NCBI GenBank assembly: GCA_003557565.1
Contig: PWOG01000145.1
Coordinates: forward strand, 1-8,224
Reading direction: 5' to 3'
Length of the DNA: 8,224 nt
Source of the DNA: Desulfobulbaceae bacterium
GTDB lineage: Bacteria; Desulfobacterota; Desulfobulbia; Desulfobulbales; Desulfurivibrionaceae
Below the pieces are notes generated by a model. That model did no database searches. It was not told where the DNA came from and saw only the letters and a program-made list of their open reading frames with translations. Positions within the stretch are counted from its first letter, which is position 1, and every line of letters begins with the position of its first letter. Positions 5,784 through 8,224 of the stretch are shown piece by piece. Position numbers and translations under genes: made by a program.

Positions 5784-5892
5784 GTAATCGTTCAGCAGTG
5801 CCGCACCTCTGGGTGATCAGCCGGGCTTTTTAGTACCCTGTGTACGCGGCGCCTGCTGCTCACCCGAATCTGCGGCCCTGCTGAACGGTTAC
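5784..5892. repeat. 109-bp GTAA-ended palindromic repeat (copy 3, complete)
   Basis: The 22-base ends are inverted copies with 20 of 22 matching: GTAATCGTTCAGCAG at left and CTGCTGAACGGTTAC at right. Inner features follow the order of copy 2: CCGCA, TGATCAG, CCGG, GCTT, GTAC, TGTGTACGC, CGCC, CTCACC, then AATCTGCGGC. The sequence has diverged from copy 2 but the length is exactly the same. It starts directly after the stop codon of the 5313-5783 gene and should form a long hairpin at the mRNA 3' end. Confidence 0.85.
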
Positions 5893-5916
5893 AGCCCATT
5901 AAATCAACAGGTTGCT

Positions 5917-5936
5917 GGCCCTGGGTGAACGGTTAC
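5917..5936 (+). repeat. Duplicated right terminus of the 109-bp repeat
   Basis: GGCCCTGGGTGAACGGTTAC repeats the right end of copy 3 (5874-5892, GGCCCTGCTGAACGGTTAC) in the same orientation, about 43 bases downstream, with only a small change in the middle. It looks like a solo terminus or a partial tandem copy. Confidence 0.65.
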
Positions 5937-5968
5937 AAATTTTCTACCGTCAGGCGCGGTCGTGCCGA

Positions 5969-6000
5969 CGTAAGTGATCACGGAGGCAAAATGGTAAGCG
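5969..6000 (+). repeat. 32-bp companion repeat, copy B
   Basis: It starts CGTAAGTGATCACGGAGGC and ends ATGGTAAGCG, and differs from the inverted copy at 3624-3655 at only two positions. It lies 13 bases beyond the 3' end of the convergently transcribed gene at 6014-6220. Confidence 0.8.
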
Positions 6001-6013
6001 GTCATATCTTGGA

Positions 6014-6220
6014 TCAGGACCGGTGTTCCGGGGGGGCGACAAAGTAGCAAAAACGATCCCAGGTAAACTCACGCCCGGAAACCGGACAACGCAATTTCAC
6101 TTTGTGATCGTTAATTTCCACGACTTCCCAGTCACCGCGGCGGGGGCCGCCGGTGATGCGAATTTTCTGGCCCACGGTGAAGGGGTAGGGGGTGAATAAA
6201 GCCACTTGTTCGTTGGTCAT
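6014..6220 (-). CDS. Small SH3/KOW-like protein, unknown function
   Basis: This 68-residue protein has a compact beta pattern: GQKIRITGGPRRGDWEVVEI at 17-36, then DHKVKLRCPVSGREFTWDRF at 38-57. This resembles small SH3-like or KOW barrels such as are found in RNA- or protein-binding domains; the resemblance is by eye only. Two cysteines (C45, C58) are present but not in a zinc-ribbon arrangement. The ATG at 6220 is preceded by GAGAGG with 7-base spacing, so I prefer it to a TTG at 6235 that would add MRGKR. It lies 35 bases downstream of the Smr gene on the same strand, so the two probably form an operon. The last residues lie next to the repeat cluster. Confidence 0.72.
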   Translation of the reverse strand: MTNEQVALFTPYPFTVGQKIRITGGPRRGDWEVVEINDHKVKLRCPVSGREFTWDRFCYFVAPPEHRS

Positions 6221-6255
6221 TCGTTTACCTCTCAAACCAAAAGGTTGAGGCGGGG

Positions 6256-6699
6256 TCAGGGCAGATAGACGATCAGTGCCCCGCCCCGGCTCTGGCGTCT
6301 TTTTTCCCAGCGGAAGTCGGCCACCATTTTCTTATCTTTCATGGTTACCAGGGCGGCTTCAGCCACCGGCGGCAGCACCGGCGGACCGGGGGAGTGCAGG
6401 CCCTTGCCGGTGATGATCCGCAGGGTGGCCAAGCGCAGTTCCCGGCAGCCGGCAATGAAGCGGTGGATGGCCTTCTCCGCTTCCACGGCGGTCAGCCCAT
6501 GAAGGTCCAGTTCTTCCTGCGGCGGGGGATAGCTTTGCAGGTGCTGCCTTGAAGACCGTTGAGGACGGAGGGATTCGGCCGCCGCCACCGCTTCCAGGTC
6601 ATCGAGATAGCGGTCAATCAGGGCGGCAAAATCCGGAGCCGGCTCCGGAGAGGTGCTCCGGAGCGGTGTTTTACCGACGGTGGTTTTTTGCTTGGGCAT
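6256..6699 (-). CDS. Smr-domain protein
   Basis: This 147-residue protein has a C-terminal Smr domain (about 60-147), the domain also found at the end of MutS2. Key motifs are LDLHGLT at 64-70 (the conserved DLHG/DLHGL), a helix with EAEKAIHRFI (73-82), and IITGKGLHS at 95-103 (the conserved TGxGxHS). Smr domains bind nucleic acid and many have nuclease activity; stand-alone members act for example in ribosome-collision mRNA cleavage (SmrB) or have unknown roles. The N-terminal 60 residues are low-complexity with P, S and A and probably disordered. The ATG at 6699 has no clear Shine-Dalgarno sequence (CTGTTACCCC upstream), so the start is less certain. It is the first gene of a two-gene unit, divergent from the M23 gene across a 219-base region. 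Confidence 0.9.
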   Translation of the reverse strand: MPKQKTTVGKTPLRSTSPEPAPDFAALIDRYLDDLEAVAAAESLRPQRSSRQHLQSYPPPQEELDLHGLTAVEAEKAIHRFIAGCRELRLATLRIITGKGLHSPGPPVLPPVAEAALVTMKDKKMVADFRWEKRRQSRGGALIVYLP

Positions 6700-6736
6700 G
6701 GGGTAACAGCACGGTCTTTTATTGATAATAACGAAC

Positions 6737-6751
6737 TTGCAATTTTTGCAA
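6737..6751. promoter_or_regulatory. Palindromic pair TTGCAA-N3-TTGCAA (possible operator)
   Basis: Two copies of the self-complementary hexamer TTGCAA lie at 6737-6742 and 6746-6751, separated by TTT, giving a 15-base dyad. It sits close to the Smr start in the divergent promoter region. Either hexamer could also serve as a -35 element, but no good -10 follows on either strand. Confidence 0.3.
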
Positions 6752-6771
6752 TTAAAACTTCAATTTACTGT

Positions 6772-6822
6772 AAAAAAAATGATAGGGGAAGGGTGGGGGC
6801 GGGGTTTTTTATCATTTTTTTT
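6772..6822. other. G-quadruplex motif inside a perfect 13-bp inverted repeat
   Basis: AAAAAAAATGATA (6772-6784) and TATCATTTTTTTT (6810-6822) are perfect inverted copies. The 25-base loop begins with GGGGAAGGGTGGGGGCGGGG (6785-6804), four G-runs separated by 2, 1 and 1 bases, which fits the rule for a very stable intramolecular quadruplex on the plus strand. The minus strand carries the matching C-runs. A run of eight T ends the right arm on plus, and the left arm gives eight T on minus, so it also resembles a two-way terminator, oddly placed between divergent genes. Confidence 0.8.
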
Positions 6823-6843
6823 ATGGTTGGGACCGTGTGTTCA

Positions 6844-6852
6844 TGCTATTAT
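6844..6852 (+). promoter_or_regulatory. Candidate extended -10 promoter of the M23-bactofilin operon
   Basis: TGCTATTAT is a TGn-extended -10 element (hexamer TATTAT, 5 of 6 to consensus) at 6847-6852. The -35 region is poor, which is normal for extended -10 promoters. A transcript starting near 6859 would have a 60-base leader, and the quadruplex hairpin would lie about 20 bases upstream of the -10. Confidence 0.4.
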
Positions 6853-6918
6853 CGCGCCGGTAATATCCATTTAGTCAACAAAAAAGATTTTGTATCAACT
6901 GTCAGCCGGGGGCTAGTT

Positions 6919-7827
6919 ATGGCAAGCAAGCTGCACTTCATGGTTACCAGTGTGCATGGCAGGACCCGCGCATTTTCCGTAAAAAAAACGCGCCTCAAGG
7001 TGGTCGGGGTGGTGGCGGCGGGTCTGATGATGGCCAGTGCCGTGGGCTGGTATGCCGCCGTGGAAAATGTCACCCTCCGGGTCAAGAGTGCCGCCGCCAA
7101 ACAAGAACTGGCCCAACTTCAGGAAAAACATCACCAGCTGCTGGCCAGCGCGGCCGATCGGGAAGAAAAACAGCGGGCCAAGATCGATGCCGCTCTACAG
7201 GAATTGAAGCAGCGTGGCGAGGCCATTGAGTCGATCCTGAGCGCGGTGGATATTGATATCGATGTCCAGGTGGACGACGAACTGAAAAACACCGGCGGTC
7301 CATTTATTGGTCTTGAGGATGACTCCTACGGCGAGCTGACCTTCAAAATCGATCATTATCTGAATTTTCTCGAATCCATGCCCCTTGGTACCCCCGTGAA
7401 GGGAACCCTGACTTCCCCGTTTGGTCGTCGCTACGATCCCTTTACCGGCAACCCGGCGATGCACGACGGGCTTGATATCCGCAACCATCCCGGCACCGAG
7501 ATCACCTCCCCGGCCCCCGGGAAAGTGACCATCAGCAGTTATACCAGGTTCAACGGACATTACGTGGTTATTGACCATGGCAACGGCTTTAAAACCCGTT
7601 ATCTCCATATGCGGGAGCGGCTGGTCAAGCGAGGTGATGAGGTGGAGCGTGGCCAGGTGATCGGTGAACTGGGTAATACCGGTCGCAGTACCGGGCCGCA
7701 TTTGCATTACACCATCCTGTACAAAGGCGAGCCCATTGACCCGTACCGGTTTGTCCGGGTGGCGGCGGTGCTGGATGGTACGGTGTCAGCCAGCGGCAGG
7801 TCGGTGCGCGGCCAGAAAGTACAATAA
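6919..7827 (+). CDS. Membrane-anchored M23 (LytM-type) peptidoglycan endopeptidase
   Basis: From the ATG at 6919 this encodes 302 residues. A short basic cytoplasmic tail (1-27) precedes one membrane helix (about 27-48). A coiled-coil region (about 52-105) and linker follow, then the M23 domain (about 155-278). Metal ligands expected for the family are H182 and D186 in MHDGLDI and H263 in HLH; H230 (YLHM) and H261 complete the active site, so it looks catalytically competent and should cleave peptide crosslinks in the periplasm. Reading further upstream in frame gives no plausible start and would pass through the quadruplex region; the site before 6919 is only G-rich (GGGGG, 6 bases upstream). 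It is 11 bases from a bactofilin gene. In such pairs the cytoplasmic tail of the peptidase can recruit the bactofilin, as described for LmdC, and the tail here is suitably placed for that. Confidence 0.92.
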   Translation: MASKLHFMVTSVHGRTRAFSVKKTRLKVVGVVAAGLMMASAVGWYAAVENVTLRVKSAAAKQELAQLQEKHHQLLASAADREEKQRAKIDAALQELKQRGEAIESILSAVDIDIDVQVDDELKNTGGPFIGLEDDSYGELTFKIDHYLNFLESMPLGTPVKGTLTSPFGRRYDPFTGNPAMHDGLDIRNHPGTEITSPAPGKVTISSYTRFNGHYVVIDHGNGFKTRYLHMRERLVKRGDEVERGQVIGELGNTGRSTGPHLHYTILYKGEPIDPYRFVRVAAVLDGTVSASGRSVRGQKVQ

Positions 7828-7838
7828 AGAGGTAACAC

Positions 7839-8224
7839 ATGGGTTTATGGCGAAAAAAGAATAACGGCGCAGGTGATGATTCCGGGGCGGTTTCCAGTAT
7901 TCTCGGCAAGGAGCTGCAACTGGAGGGGGATATTTCCTTCAAGGGTAAGCTTCGCCTGGATGGCCGGATTACCGGCAATGTCCGGGGAGATTATCTGATC
8001 ATGGGGGAAAACGGGGTGGTGGTCGGCGACGTTATGGTCAACACCTTCGTCTGTCTGGGCAAGGTTGACGGCAATGTCAACGCCCAGAAGTTCCAGATCT
8101 CCAGTTGCGGGGTGATCAACGGCAAGGTTGAATCCTCCGATTTGACGGTGGAATCCGGGGCCGCCCTGAACGGGGAGGTCAAATCCCGCAACAAAGAAGA
8201 AAGCCAGCAGGCGTGGGATGCCCA
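7839..8224 (+). CDS. Bactofilin (partial, runs off the right edge)
   Basis: Open from the ATG at 7839 to the window end with no stop, 128 residues visible. GAGG lies 6 bases before the ATG. After a charged N-terminal tail (MGLWRKKNNGAGDDS), residues from about 20 to 112 show the right-handed beta-helix repeats of bactofilins (DUF583): LEGDISFKGKLRLDG, ITGNVRGDYLIMGENGVVVGDV, GKVDGNVNAQKFQISSCGVING, and VESGAALNGEVKS. Bactofilins polymerise without nucleotide into cytoskeletal filaments or patches that position cell-wall enzymes. The visible part covers almost the full core, so only a short tail should be missing. It is the second gene of an operon with the M23 endopeptidase, implying joint control of cell shape or localised wall growth. 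Confidence 0.93.
   Translation, partial: MGLWRKKNNGAGDDSGAVSSILGKELQLEGDISFKGKLRLDGRITGNVRGDYLIMGENGVVVGDVMVNTFVCLGKVDGNVNAQKFQISSCGVINGKVESSDLTVESGAALNGEVKSRNKEESQQAWDA

Noticed and set aside
3521..6000. CRISPR array from repeated units
   Set aside because: Units are few, far apart, in mixed orientation and palindromic, with no regular spacers and no cas genes.
6559..6918. Upstream in-frame extension of the M23 peptidase
   Set aside because: It overlaps the Smr gene antisense and crosses the G-quadruplex hairpin; family architecture starts with the tail and membrane helix at 6919.
7195..7707. 170-residue minus-strand open frame opposite the M23 domain
   Set aside because: Antisense shadow of the conserved peptidase active-site region.

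Overview
The window is about 8.2 kb of GC-rich bacterial chromosome. It holds ten protein-coding genes, one of them cut by the right edge, and an unusual amount of structured intergenic DNA. An FtsX-type ABC system with an OB-fold lipoprotein, an M23 peptidase next to a bactofilin, an Smr protein and REP-like gaps suggest a Gram-negative bacterium, possibly a sulfate-reducer-like Desulfobacterota. That placement is inference; no marker gene is present.

Layout. On the minus strand, 52-936 is the membrane metalloprotease HtpX. Upstream of it, also on minus, lies a tight three-gene operon: OB-fold lipoprotein (2994-3374), FtsX/MacB-type permease (1831-2997, ATGA overlap) and LolD/MacB-type ATPase (1171-1824). 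A 335-base gap filled with repeats (3375-3709) separates it from a minus-strand conserved membrane-associated protein of unknown function (3710-4366). On plus come a GNAT acetyltransferase (4564-5067) and, after a structured leader, a small polytopic membrane protein (5313-5783). A second repeat cluster fills 5784-6013. Next, on minus, is a two-gene unit: Smr-domain protein (6256-6699) then a 68-residue SH3/KOW-like protein (6014-6220). Diverging from it on plus is an M23 endopeptidase (6919-7827) followed by a bactofilin (7839 to the edge), a peptidoglycan/cytoskeleton pair.

Most unusual content. (1) Three copies of a REP/MITE-like palindromic element, two of them exactly 109 bp, with GTAA...TTAC ends. 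They sit at gene 3' ends, and one terminus contains the htpX stop codon. A separate 32-bp companion repeat (CGTAAGTGATCACGG...) occurs beside the two complete copies. (2) In the divergent region upstream of the M23-bactofilin pair, a four-run G-quadruplex motif lies inside a perfect 13-bp inverted repeat. (3) A probable promoter plus a three-hairpin leader precedes the membrane protein at 5313. No rRNA, tRNA, CRISPR array, transposase or phage gene was found.
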